A stretch of 64,000 bases of DNA from Pseudomonas brassicacearum (GTDB lineage: Bacteria > Pseudomonadota > Gammaproteobacteria > Pseudomonadales > Pseudomonadaceae): contig NZ_CP045701.2 of NCBI RefSeq assembly GCF_009601685.2, forward strand, positions 992,001-1,056,000. Reading direction: 5' to 3'. The position numbers and the translations under genes were made by a program. Shown piece by piece: positions 45,941-53,660 of the stretch. Numbering within the stretch: the first letter of the stretch is position 1; every line of letters starts with the position of its first letter. Below the pieces are notes generated by a model, which saw nothing but the letters and a program-made list of their open reading frames with translations, was not told the DNA's origin and did not search any database.

Positions 45941-46198
45941 ATGGTTGCCGAAGAAGTTCGCATAACGCTCAGAAACCTTGACGGTGACGATTGTCCCGAA
46001 GTCAGGTTTGAATTTTACTCCGATCAAAAGTGTTATTTCGTTACCTTTGTTTCCTCGTCTTTAAAGAATGGAGTCTATAACGACGTGCGTATAAAAATTG
46101 ACTTGAATGAGGATGGCAAGCGAGATATGAAAGATGTTTCTTTACTGGCTCGCCTCGCTCAAGCAGCGGTACCTCTGTTGAAGATAGCGACCAAGTAG
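45941..46198 (+). CDS. Small EF-hand/dockerin-like protein, copy 2
   Basis: An 85-residue paralogue of the preceding protein. The N-terminal LRNLDGDDCPEVRFEFYS aligns with DFEGDGKKEMVIEFYS, and the loop DLNEDGKRDMKD occupies the same residues 54-65. It is followed by VSLLARLAQAAVPLL, the arrangement of a type I dockerin half. The loop keeps Asp at positions 1, 5, 9 and 12 and Asn at 3. GAGG lies 7 bp upstream of the ATG. The two genes probably arose by tandem duplication and are co-transcribed. Confidence 0.7.
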   Translation: MVAEEVRITLRNLDGDDCPEVRFEFYSDQKCYFVTFVSSSLKNGVYNDVRIKIDLNEDGKRDMKDVSLLARLAQAAVPLLKIATK

Positions 46199-46221
46199 AC
46201 ATTCTCAAATCGAGAGCGATA

Positions 46222-46410
46222 TTGGGGAACCGGTTTGAGGCGTTTTTTAAAACTGCAGATTCCACCGCTCCAACTGACGCATACGATGACTTAGGGGTTC
46301 ATGTTTATTTTGATAAGCAGGATACCGTTATCGGCCTGGAGTTTTTGAAGTGGAGCGATCTCAGTTGGCGGGGGCAACGTTTGGTTGGCACAGGGGCTCC
46401 ATCTGCCTGA
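46222..46410 (+). pseudogene. Possible 5'-truncated gene remnant
   Basis: The frame is open from 46111 but has no ATG or GTG; the only start is TTG 46222 (GAGAG 5 bp upstream). The C-terminal stretch DAYDDLGVHVYFDKQDTVIG...LEFLKWSDLSWRGQRLVG looks like a folded domain end. It recalls small Pseudomonas proteins with a TDAYDDLG-type core, so I read it as the 3' part of a gene whose start was lost when the EF-hand pair was placed upstream. It could instead be a real 62-residue protein. Confidence 0.35.
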
Positions 46411-46431
46411 CACACCGAGGTGTCAGGTTTG
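46407..46431 (+). terminator. Intrinsic terminator
   Basis: CCTGACAC-ACCGAG-GTGTCAGG followed by TTTGGGT overlaps the stop of the remnant frame and closes the EF-hand gene cluster. Confidence 0.65.
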
Positions 46432-46438
46432 GGTCTGC

Positions 46439-46496
46439 TGTGCAGCCCAACGGGGATAAATCCCCTCGCCACAAGGGCTTCATTGGGCTGCACAGT
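46439..46496. repeat. 12-bp inverted repeat around a GGGGATAAATCCCC core
   Basis: CTGTGCAGCCCA and TGGGCTGCACAG enclose GGGGATAAATCCCCTCGCC. A related GCTGCGCAGCCCAGCGGG occurs at 44720-44740. It lies just before the end of the SIMPL gene on the other strand. Confidence 0.7.
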
Positions 46497-46507
46497 CAGC
46501 GCATCGA

Positions 46508-47224
46508 TTACTGCATCAACACCTCAACCACCCCATCCGCCGTCATCGTCACCTTGCTGGTACCCGCTTCCACTTCAGGCGTGACCGACTCCGCATCCAT
46601 CGAAGCCCCTTTCATCATCATCTGCGGGCGCATGTACGGTTGTGGATAACCGTTGGTATTGAAGTTCAGGTTGACGATCTTGTAACCCTTGCCGCCCAAG
46701 GCTTCGGTGGCCAGTTGGGCGCGGGCCTTGAAGGCGTTGACGGCGTCCTTGAGCAGGGCGTCTTCGCTGCTTTGGCGGGTAGCGGTGGCGATGGCGAAGT
46801 CCATGCCACCCATTTTCAGGTCGCCCAGCAGTTCGCCGGTGAGTTTGGACAGGGCGGCGAAGTCGGCGCTTTCCAGGCGCAGTTCGGCGCGCTCACGCCA
46901 GCCGGTGATTTTCTGGCCTTTGTTGTCGTAGATCGGGTAGCTGTTGCGGCTGCCTTGGCGCAGGTTGATGTCCTTGACCTCTTTGGCTTGGCCGATGGCT
47001 TTGTTCAGCGTGGTGCTGACGGCGGCGGCGAGTTTGGCCGGGTCCGTGTTCTGTTCTTCGGTGTAGAGGGTGACGATCATCAGGTCGCGGGCCACTTCCT
47101 GGCTGGCTTCGGCGCGCAGGGATATCTGGTTGTAGTGAAGCTCGTCGGCGGCCAGGGCCGGCAGGCTGGCGACGGTGCCGAGGCTGAGGGCGAGCAGGGC
47201 GGCGGGGCGACTGAACGTGTGCAT
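46508..47224 (-). CDS. SIMPL-domain (DUF541) periplasmic protein
   Basis: A 238-residue protein with a signal peptide (RPAALLALSLGTVASLPALA). The SIMPL/DUF541 domain follows, with segments ISLRAEASQEVARDLMIVTL, NSYPIYDNKGQKITGWRERA and AQLATEALGGKGYKIVNLN. Members form periplasmic or outer-membrane-associated oligomers of uncertain role, some linked to oxidative stress. AAGGAG precedes ATG 47224. It is divergent from roxS across 234 bp and matches the position of PA4495. It is probably monocistronic. Confidence 0.9.
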   Translation of the reverse strand: MHTFSRPAALLALSLGTVASLPALAADELHYNQISLRAEASQEVARDLMIVTLYTEEQNTDPAKLAAAVSTTLNKAIGQAKEVKDINLRQGSRNSYPIYDNKGQKITGWRERAELRLESADFAALSKLTGELLGDLKMGGMDFAIATATRQSSEDALLKDAVNAFKARAQLATEALGGKGYKIVNLNFNTNGYPQPYMRPQMMMKGASMDAESVTPEVEAGTSKVTMTADGVVEVLMQ

Positions 47225-47458
47225 GAAAGCTCCTTGGAATGATGCGCAGGGGTGAGGTCCGGGCCTGCGTGAACGTTAAGACTCTAGCTTTTATGGGCGG
47301 GTTCGCACAGTTACAACTTCTATACAGATGTGCATGAGTCCAATGGACAGGGGGTGTGTCATTTCGAGGCTGTGGCGCTTTGCCGCATAGCTGCCTGTGC
47401 AAGCCGCGCCTTGGTTATACTCCGTGCGATTCGCCTGGAGCGCTCATCAGGAGAGCTC

Positions 47459-48721
47459 ATGCTCACCCCTTTGCAAATGACATCCGCCTCTCGCCAGAAC
47501 CTCTGGCGCCTGACATTCATCCGTATCCTGGTCCTGGCGGCCCAGGCCGGCTCGGTGGGGCTCGCCTATTGGTTCGACCTGCTGCCGCTGCCCTGGCTGC
47601 AACTGGCGATCACCCTGGCTTGCTCCAGCGTGCTCTGCGCACTGACGGCGATTCGCCTGCGCACCTCGTGGCCGGTGACCGAGCTGGAATACGCCGTACA
47701 GCTGGCCGGCGACCTGTTTATCCACAGCGCGCTGCTGTATTTCTCCGGCGGCTCCACCAACCCCTTCGTTTCCTATTACCTGGTGCCTTTGACCATCGCA
47801 GCGGTGACGTTGCCGTGGCGCTATTCGCTGATCCTTTCAGGCATCGCCCTGGCGCTGTACACCTTGCTGCTGGCACGGTTCTACCCATTGGAAACCTTTC
47901 CCATCGCCCGGGAAAACCTGCAGATCTACGGCATGTGGCTGAGTTTCGCCCTGGCCGCGGCGGTCATCACGTTTTTTGCCGCGCGCATGGCCGAGGAGCT
48001 GCGCCGCCAGGAAGAACTGCGGGCCATCCGCCGTGAAGAGGGCCTGCGCGACGAGCAATTGCTGGCCGTGGCGACCCAGGCCGCTGGCGCAGCCCATGAA
48101 TTGGGTACACCGCTGGCGACCATGAGCGTGCTGCTCAAGGAGATGCGCCAGGATCACCACGACCCGGCGCTGCAGGACGATCTCAGTGTGCTGCAGGACC
48201 AGGTCAAGCTGTGCAAGGAAACCTTGCAATACCTGGTGCGCGCCGCCGAGGCCAATCGGCGGTTGGACATCGACATGCAAGCGGTCACCTTCTGGCTCGA
48301 CGATGCCTTGAACCGCTGGCACCTGATGCGCCCGGAAGCCAGTTATCGCTTCCAGTGCCTGGGCAAGGGTGTGGTGCCGCGCATGGCCCCGCCGCCAGAC
48401 CTGACCCAGGCGCTGCTGAACCTGCTCAACAATGCCGCCGACGCTTGCCCCGAAGGGCTGGAAGTGGCGTTGGACTGGAACGCCTATGAGCTGACCATCA
48501 GTATTCGCGACCACGGCGCCGGTGTGCCGCTGGCGATTGCCGAGCAAATCGGCAAGCCGTTCTATACCACCAAGGGCAAAGGTTTCGGCCTGGGCCTGTT
48601 TTTGAGCAAAGCCAGCGTGACACGCGCCGGCGGCTCGGTGAAACTCTACCCCCATGAGGAAGGCGGCACGCTCACCGAGCTGCGCCTGCCCCATGCCGAC
48701 CGAGGAGACGAACATGAGTGA
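47459..48721 (+). CDS. roxS: RoxS, redox-sensing histidine kinase (RegB/PrrB type)
   Basis: The 420-residue kinase has six hydrophobic segments in its N-terminal half (about 15-185). These include the quinone-linked motif region SGGSTNPFVSYYLVPL characteristic of RegB/PrrB. The phosphorylated His213 lies in GAAHELGTPLATM. The ATP domain has NLLNNAADAC, DHGAGVP and GKGFGLGLFLSKA. It responds to respiratory redox state in this family. ATG 47459 follows AGGAG. Its end overlaps roxR by 8 bp. Confidence 0.94.
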   Translation: MLTPLQMTSASRQNLWRLTFIRILVLAAQAGSVGLAYWFDLLPLPWLQLAITLACSSVLCALTAIRLRTSWPVTELEYAVQLAGDLFIHSALLYFSGGSTNPFVSYYLVPLTIAAVTLPWRYSLILSGIALALYTLLLARFYPLETFPIARENLQIYGMWLSFALAAAVITFFAARMAEELRRQEELRAIRREEGLRDEQLLAVATQAAGAAHELGTPLATMSVLLKEMRQDHHDPALQDDLSVLQDQVKLCKETLQYLVRAAEANRRLDIDMQAVTFWLDDALNRWHLMRPEASYRFQCLGKGVVPRMAPPPDLTQALLNLLNNAADACPEGLEVALDWNAYELTISIRDHGAGVPLAIAEQIGKPFYTTKGKGFGLGLFLSKASVTRAGGSVKLYPHEEGGTLTELRLPHADRGDEHE

Positions 48722-49274
48722 CGAGATCCAAGTCGACGGCGAAGAGCTGCCGCACCTGTTGCTGGTAGATGACGACGCCACGTTTACCCGCGTCATGGCC
48801 CGGGCCATGTCCCGTCGCGGTTTTCGCGTCAGCACCGCAGGTTCTGCCGAGGAAGGCCTGACCATCGCCCAGGCCGACCTGCCGGACTACGCCGCCCTGG
48901 ACCTGAAAATGGACGGCGATTCCGGCCTGGTGCTGTTGCCCAAGCTGCTGGAGCTGGACCCGGAGATGCGTGTGGTGATCCTCACCGGCTACTCGAGCAT
49001 CGCCACCGCGGTCGAGGCCATCAAGCGCGGCGCCTGCAACTACCTGTGCAAACCGGCGGACGCCGATGATGTGCTGGCGGCGCTGTTGTCCGAGCACGCC
49101 GACCTCGACACCCTGGTGCCGGAAAACCCCATGTCGGTGGATCGCCTGCAATGGGAGCACATCCAGCGGGTGCTGACCGAGCACGAAGGCAATATTTCGG
49201 CCACGGCTCGCGCTTTGGGCATGCACCGGCGGACTTTGCAGCGCAAATTGCAAAAGCGTCCCGTGCGTCGCTGA
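48714..49274 (+). CDS. roxR: RoxR, response regulator of the RegA/PrrA type
   Basis: The 186-residue regulator has a receiver domain (LLLVDDDATF at 15-24; phosphoacceptor Asp63 in ALDLKMDG; Lys in CKPAD). A linker and a C-terminal Fis-type helix-turn-helix (NISATARALGMHRRTLQRKL) follow. It is the partner of RoxS and controls terminal oxidase and other redox genes in Pseudomonas. ATG 48714 lies inside the roxS end (8-bp overlap), which indicates coupled translation. A terminator follows after about 40 bp. Confidence 0.95.
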   Translation: MSDEIQVDGEELPHLLLVDDDATFTRVMARAMSRRGFRVSTAGSAEEGLTIAQADLPDYAALDLKMDGDSGLVLLPKLLELDPEMRVVILTGYSSIATAVEAIKRGACNYLCKPADADDVLAALLSEHADLDTLVPENPMSVDRLQWEHIQRVLTEHEGNISATARALGMHRRTLQRKLQKRPVRR

Positions 49275-49312
49275 ACCTGCGCTGAACGAATGCTGTCCAC
49301 CCTCGCGGCACG

Positions 49313-49347
49313 TCGGGCCGTTGTTTTATGATCGGCCCGAGTTTTTT
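49313..49347 (+). terminator. Intrinsic terminator of roxSR
   Basis: TCGGGCCG pairs with CGGCCCGA around a 12-nt loop and is followed by GTTTTTT. It ends 18 bp before the next gene, so that gene's promoter must lie within or before the hairpin. Confidence 0.8.
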
Positions 49348-49365
49348 CCCTATTGAGCCTTAACC

Positions 49366-51093
49366 ATGAATCAGAACGCTGAATATTCCGCGGTCAATGA
49401 CGCGGTGCGCGGGCAGTTTTTCCGCCGTGTCTGGCAAATGACCACGCCGTACTGGCGCAGTGAGGAGAAGGGCAAGGCCTGGACGTTGTTGATCGCCGTG
49501 ATTGCGCTGTCGCTGTTCAGCGTGGCGATTTCGGTATGGTTCAACAATTGGTACAAGGATTTCTACAACGCCTTGCAAGAGAAGGATAGCGCGGCATTCT
49601 GGCAGTTGATCCTGTATTTCTGCGGCATCGCAGCAGTGGCGATCCTCGGCGCTGTCTATCGCTTGTACCTCACGCAGATGCTCACCATCCGTTGGCGGGC
49701 TTGGCTCACCGAGCAGCATTTCGCCCGTTGGCTCAGGGACAAGAACTATTACCGACTGGAGCAGGGCGGTTATACCGATAACCCGGACCAGCGGATTTCC
49801 GAAGACCTCAACAGTTTCACCTCAAAAACGCTGGAGTTGGGCCTGGGCCTGCTACGCACCGTAGTCAGCCTGGTGTCGTTCTCGATTATTTTATGGGGCA
49901 TCTCTGGCAGCATTGACGTGTTCGGTTACACCATCCCGGGTTATATGTTCTGGTGCGTTCTGGTGTACGCGGCGGTGGGCAGTTGGCTGACTCACCTGAT
50001 CGGTCGCCGCCTGATCGGTCTCAACAACAACCAGCAGCGCTTCGAAGCCGACCTGCGTTTCTCGATGGTGCGGGTGCGGGAAAACGCTGAGAGTATCGCT
50101 CTCTACAATGGCGAGCCCAACGAAAACCGTCGCCTGAGCGAGCGTTTCGGCCTGGTGTGGCACAACTTCTGGAACATCATGCAGGTGTCCAAACGCCTGA
50201 CGTTTTTCACCTCGGGTTATGGGCAGATCGCGATCATCTTTCCGTTCATCGTCGCTGCGCCGCGCTATTTCGCTGGCAAAATCCAATTGGGCGAGCTCAT
50301 GCAGATCGGCTCTGCGTTCGGCAATGTGCAGGAAAATTTCAGTTGGTTCATCGACGCTTACGCTGAACTCGCGGCGTGGCGCGCCACCTGCGATCGTCTG
50401 CTGAGCTTTCGCCAGGCCATGAGCGACAACGAAGACCGCGTGCCGGCCATTGACGTGCAAAACCAGGGCAGTGCATTGCAAGTGCAAGAACTGGGGTTGG
50501 ACCTGGCCGATGGCCGCCATCTGCTCAGCAAGACCAATATGACCGTCGAGCCGGGGGAGCGGGTGATGCTCAGTGGACGTTCGGGCAGCGGTAAATCCAC
50601 GCTGTTCCGGGCGATGGGGCACCTGTGGCCCGAAGGACACGGCGCGATCCGCTTACCCGCGGCGCGTTATTTATTCCTGCCGCAAAAACCCTACCTGCCC
50701 ATTGGCACGTTGCGCGAGGTGCTGAGTTATCCACAGCCGGGCGACACGTACCCGCACGAGCGTTACGCCCAAGTGCTGGAAACCTGCCGCCTGCCGCATC
50801 TGGTGTCGCGACTGGACGAGGCCAACCACTGGCAGCGCATGCTCTCGCCCGGCGAGCAGCAACGCCTGGCTTTCGCCCGCGCATTGCTTTATGCACCGCA
50901 ATGGTTGTACATGGATGAGGCCACGTCGGCGATGGATGAAGAAGACGAGGCGACGCTGTACCAGGCGCTGATTGACCAGTTGCCAGGCCTGAGCATCGTC
51001 AGCGTTGGTCACCGAAGCAGTTTGAAACGTTTCCATCCACGACATGTGCGTATCGAAAATGGCCAACTCGTGGAGCGCACCGTGGCAGCATAA
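49366..51093 (+). CDS. SbmA/BacA-YddA-type ABC transporter, fused permease and ATPase
   Basis: The 575-residue half-transporter has an SbmA/BacA-like membrane domain (about 1-330; motifs WFNNWYKDFYNALQEKD, WRAWLTEQHFARWL, NPDQRISEDL). The cytoplasmic ATPase has Walker A GRSGSGKST (about 402), signature LSPGEQQRLAFARALL and Walker B WLYMDEATSAMD. The NPDQRI motif and short ATPase resemble YddA of E. coli and cyclic-peptide or vitamin B12 importers/exporters. The substrate is unknown. It works as a homodimer in this family. A terminator before it and a REP doublet after it suggest an independent unit. Confidence 0.9.
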   Translation: MNQNAEYSAVNDAVRGQFFRRVWQMTTPYWRSEEKGKAWTLLIAVIALSLFSVAISVWFNNWYKDFYNALQEKDSAAFWQLILYFCGIAAVAILGAVYRLYLTQMLTIRWRAWLTEQHFARWLRDKNYYRLEQGGYTDNPDQRISEDLNSFTSKTLELGLGLLRTVVSLVSFSIILWGISGSIDVFGYTIPGYMFWCVLVYAAVGSWLTHLIGRRLIGLNNNQQRFEADLRFSMVRVRENAESIALYNGEPNENRRLSERFGLVWHNFWNIMQVSKRLTFFTSGYGQIAIIFPFIVAAPRYFAGKIQLGELMQIGSAFGNVQENFSWFIDAYAELAAWRATCDRLLSFRQAMSDNEDRVPAIDVQNQGSALQVQELGLDLADGRHLLSKTNMTVEPGERVMLSGRSGSGKSTLFRAMGHLWPEGHGAIRLPAARYLFLPQKPYLPIGTLREVLSYPQPGDTYPHERYAQVLETCRLPHLVSRLDEANHWQRMLSPGEQQRLAFARALLYAPQWLYMDEATSAMDEEDEATLYQALIDQLPGLSIVSVGHRSSLKRFHPRHVRIENGQLVERTVAA

Positions 51094-51104
51094 ACACCGA
51101 AAAC

Positions 51105-51194
51105 CTGTGGGAGCGAGCTTGCTCGCGATAGCGATGTATCAGTTGATATTGATGTGGCTGACCCTCCGCCATCGCGAGCAAGCTCGCTCCCACA
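51105..51194. repeat. REP doublet, TGTGGGAGC family
   Basis: TGTGGGAGCGAGCTTGCTCG and its inverted complement face each other across about 50 bp. A single degenerate copy (GTGCGGGAGTGAGCCCGCTCG) follows at 51239. Confidence 0.92.
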
Positions 51195-51305
51195 AGGTTT
51201 TTTGGTGAACCTGATGCTTGTGCACGCAACCGCTCTAGTGCGGGAGTGAGCCCGCTCGCGATGACTGCGAATCGGTTTCAGCGCCAGACTCGCCACTTCA
51301 CCCAC

Positions 51306-51319
51306 GGTGATCGTACAAC
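51306..51319 (-). promoter_or_regulatory. Candidate GntR-regulator box upstream of its own gene
   Basis: On the minus strand the site reads GTTGTACGATCACC. It differs at one of 14 positions from GTTGTACGATGACC in the kdgD promoter (52541-52554). It lies about 50 bp before the regulator start, which suggests autoregulation. Confidence 0.6.
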
Positions 51320-51369
51320 CACGTTGCGCTATGATGATGCCATTCAGCCGTTTAACGAGACACAGCCCC

Positions 51370-52116
51370 ATGGAAAGACCGATCGACGTACCACGCCTTC
51401 CCCGCAAGCGCCGCAGCCTGGCGCAGGAGCTGGTGACGGTGTTGACCGAGCAGATTCGCGACGGCCTGCTCAAGCGTGGCGATAAATTGCCCACCGAGTC
51501 GGCGATCATGGAAGCCCATGGCGTCAGTCGCACGGTGGTGCGCGAGGCGATTTCCCGCTTGCAGGCGGCCGGCCAGGTGGAAACCCGCCATGGCATTGGT
51601 ACTTTCGTGCTGGACACACCCAGCCCAAGCGGTTTTCGCATCGACCCGGCCACCGTGGTCACCTTGCGTGACGTGCTGGCGATCCTGGAGTTGCGCATCA
51701 GCCTGGAAGTGGAGTCCGCGGGGCTTGCGGCGCAGCGCCGCAGCGACGAGCAACTGGCCGCGATGCGCGCCGCCCTCGACGCCTTGAACGAAAGCGCCGC
51801 CCACGCCAGCGATGCGGTGGCCTCGGACTTCGCTTTCCACCTGGAAATCGCCCTGTCCACCGGCAACCGCTACTTCACCGACATCATGACTCACCTGGGC
51901 ACCAGCATCATTCCGCGTACCCGGGTGAACTCGGCGCGCCTGGCCCACGATGACCAGCAGCGCTACATGAACCGCCTGAGCCGTGAGCACGAGGAAATCT
52001 ACGACGCCATCGCCCGCCAGGACTCCGAGGCGGCCCGTGCGGCCATGCGTTTGCACCTGACCAACAGCCGCGAACGGCTGCGCCAGGCGCATGAAGAGGC
52101 GCAGGCGCAGGGCTAG
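51370..52116 (+). CDS. FadR-subfamily GntR regulator of the galactarate/glucarate genes
   Basis: A 248-residue protein. The N-terminal winged helix has LAQELVTVLTEQIRDGLLK, PTESAIMEAHGVSRTVVREA and GIGTFV. The C-terminal FCD domain is helical with the metal-binding pattern DFAFHLEIALSTGN and later histidines HEEIYDAI and LHLTNSRERL. ATG 51370 places the wing at the usual distance; an upstream frame adds 21 residues without family similarity. Its position before kdgD, and a 14-bp box shared with the kdgD promoter, point to control of the pathway by a hexarate or a breakdown product. Confidence 0.88.
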   Translation: MERPIDVPRLPRKRRSLAQELVTVLTEQIRDGLLKRGDKLPTESAIMEAHGVSRTVVREAISRLQAAGQVETRHGIGTFVLDTPSPSGFRIDPATVVTLRDVLAILELRISLEVESAGLAAQRRSDEQLAAMRAALDALNESAAHASDAVASDFAFHLEIALSTGNRYFTDIMTHLGTSIIPRTRVNSARLAHDDQQRYMNRLSREHEEIYDAIARQDSEAARAAMRLHLTNSRERLRQAHEEAQAQG

Positions 52117-52164
52117 CCGCTCGTCACTGCTGCTTGCTTGCGCTTGGCTGCATCGTAGGCGCTC

Positions 52165-52287
52165 TGTAGGAGCTGCCGAAGGCTGCGATCTTTTGATTTT
52201 GATCTTGATCTTGATCTTGATCTTTCACTTGGGACTCAAGTGTCTGGGGAAAGATCGCAGCCTCGTTGCACTCGACAGCTCCTACAC
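52165..52287. repeat. REP-type repeat with internal GATCTT microsatellite
   Basis: A TGTAGGAGCTGCCGAAGGC arm and a CTCGACAGCTCCTACA arm belong to the same family as 2391-2509. The centre contains four tandem GATCTT units (52201-52224). Extra partial arms continue to about 52320. Confidence 0.88.
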
Positions 52288-52522
52288 GGCTCCTGCATAG
52301 CTCTTACATAGCACCTACACAGCTACTAGGACGCAGCCCGGTGGGGGAGCGAGCCCTTTGCCGCCGGGGCGCCTGTTGGCAGCGTTGACAGTGACGATGA
52401 GCGGCCTTGCTCCTTGGCGAGGGCAAGTTTGAGCGGTCTTCCAATCTGCTCAAAAGCCGCGAGTTACAAGGCTTGGCCACAAATACCCCCGGACCTGGCA
52501 TTCGACAAAAGACGAAATGCAG

Positions 52523-52562
52523 TTGACGTTCACATTTTAAGTTGTACGATGACCTACAACTT
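52523..52562 (+). promoter_or_regulatory. kdgD promoter with overlapping operator
   Basis: TTGACG (52523-52528), a 16-bp spacer and TACGAT (52545-52550) form a sigma-70-like promoter. A perfect inverted repeat AAGTTGTA-N8-TACAACTT (52539-52562) covers the -10 element, which is a repressor-type arrangement. The left half and spacer form the 14-bp box also found before the GntR gene. Confidence 0.6.
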
Positions 52563-52619
52563 CACATGAAGCTGAACCGTTTTCCTACAACACAACATTG
52601 CGTCCAGGGTGTTCGAATA

Positions 52620-53531
52620 ATGAATCCACAAGAACTGAAGTCCATCCTCTCGTCTGGCCTGCTGTCGTTCCCGGTCACCGATTTCACTGCTCAAGGCGAT
52701 TTCAATCGCGACAGCTACATCAAGCGCCTCGAGTGGTTGGCCCCGTATGGCGCCTCTGCATTGTTCGCAGCGGGCGGCACCGGTGAATTCTTCTCCCTGG
52801 CCGCCAGCGAGTATTCCCAAGTCATCAAGACCGCCGTCGATACCTGCGCCACCAGCGTGCCAATCCTCGCCGGTGTTGGCGGTGCCACTCGCCAGGCCAT
52901 CGAATACGCTCAAGAAGCCGAGCGCCTGGGCGCCAAGGGCCTGTTGCTGCTGCCGCATTACCTGACCGAAGCCAGCCAGGACGGCGTTGCCGCCCACGTT
53001 GAAGCAGTGTGCAAATCGGTGAAGATCGGCGTGGTGGTGTACAACCGCAACGTCTGCCGCCTGAATGCCACGCACCTGGAGCAACTGGCCGAGCGCTGCC
53101 CGAACCTGATCGGCTATAAGGATGGCCTGGGCGATATCGAACTGATGGTGTCGATCCGCCGTCGTCTCGGCGATCGTTTCAGCTACCTGGGCGGCCTGCC
53201 GACCGCAGAAGTCTATGCCGCGGCCTACAAGGCCCTGGGCGTGCCGGTCTACTCCTCGGCGGTGTTCAACTTCATTCCGAAGACCGCGATGGATTTCTAC
53301 CACGCTATTTCCCGTGACGATCATGAGACCGTCGGCAAGATCATCGACGACTTCTTCCTGCCGTACCTGGACATCCGTAACCGCAAGGCCGGTTACGCGG
53401 TGAGCATCGTCAAGGCCGGCGCGAAGATCGTGGGCTATGACGCAGGTCCGGTGCGCACGCCGCTGACCGACCTGCTGCCAGAAGAATACGAAGCCCTGGC
53501 CGCGCTGATCGACAAGCAAGGCAAGCAGTAA
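52620..53531 (+). CDS. kdgD: 5-dehydro-4-deoxyglucarate dehydratase
   Basis: The 303-residue DHDPS/NAL-family TIM barrel has GGTGEFFSL (52-60), catalytic Tyr141 in VVYNRN and Schiff-base Lys167 in IGYKDG. It dehydrates and decarboxylates 5-keto-4-deoxyglucarate, formed by GarD or a glucarate dehydratase, to 2,5-dioxopentanoate. Length is exactly the family norm from ATG 52620; a longer frame upstream runs through the promoter. It is followed by a terminator, then the next pathway gene. Confidence 0.95.
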   Translation: MNPQELKSILSSGLLSFPVTDFTAQGDFNRDSYIKRLEWLAPYGASALFAAGGTGEFFSLAASEYSQVIKTAVDTCATSVPILAGVGGATRQAIEYAQEAERLGAKGLLLLPHYLTEASQDGVAAHVEAVCKSVKIGVVVYNRNVCRLNATHLEQLAERCPNLIGYKDGLGDIELMVSIRRRLGDRFSYLGGLPTAEVYAAAYKALGVPVYSSAVFNFIPKTAMDFYHAISRDDHETVGKIIDDFFLPYLDIRNRKAGYAVSIVKAGAKIVGYDAGPVRTPLTDLLPEEYEALAALIDKQGKQ

Positions 53532-53544
53532 CAGACCCGACAAG

Positions 53545-53569
53545 GCCGCTGAGCAATCAGCGGCTTTTT
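53545..53569 (+). terminator. Intrinsic terminator between kdgD and the dehydrogenase gene
   Basis: GCCGCTGA-GCAA-TCAGCGGC followed by TTTTT is a perfect hairpin 14 bp after the kdgD stop. It should separate or tune expression of the two genes. Confidence 0.92.
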
Positions 53570-53583
53570 GCGTAAAGCTTGAT

Positions 53584-53608
53584 CGTTCCCACGCTCTGCA
53601 TGGGAACG
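53584..53608. repeat. Short inverted repeat CGTTCCCA/TGGGAACG
   Basis: CGTTCCCA-CGCTCTGCA-TGGGAACG belongs to the GTTCCCACGCTC family of short Pseudomonas palindromes, distinct from the TGTGGGAGC type. Confidence 0.75.
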
Positions 53609-53660
53609 CCACCAGGGACGCTCTGTGTTCCTAGACAGCTTTTGTAGAAGGAGTAGCTCC

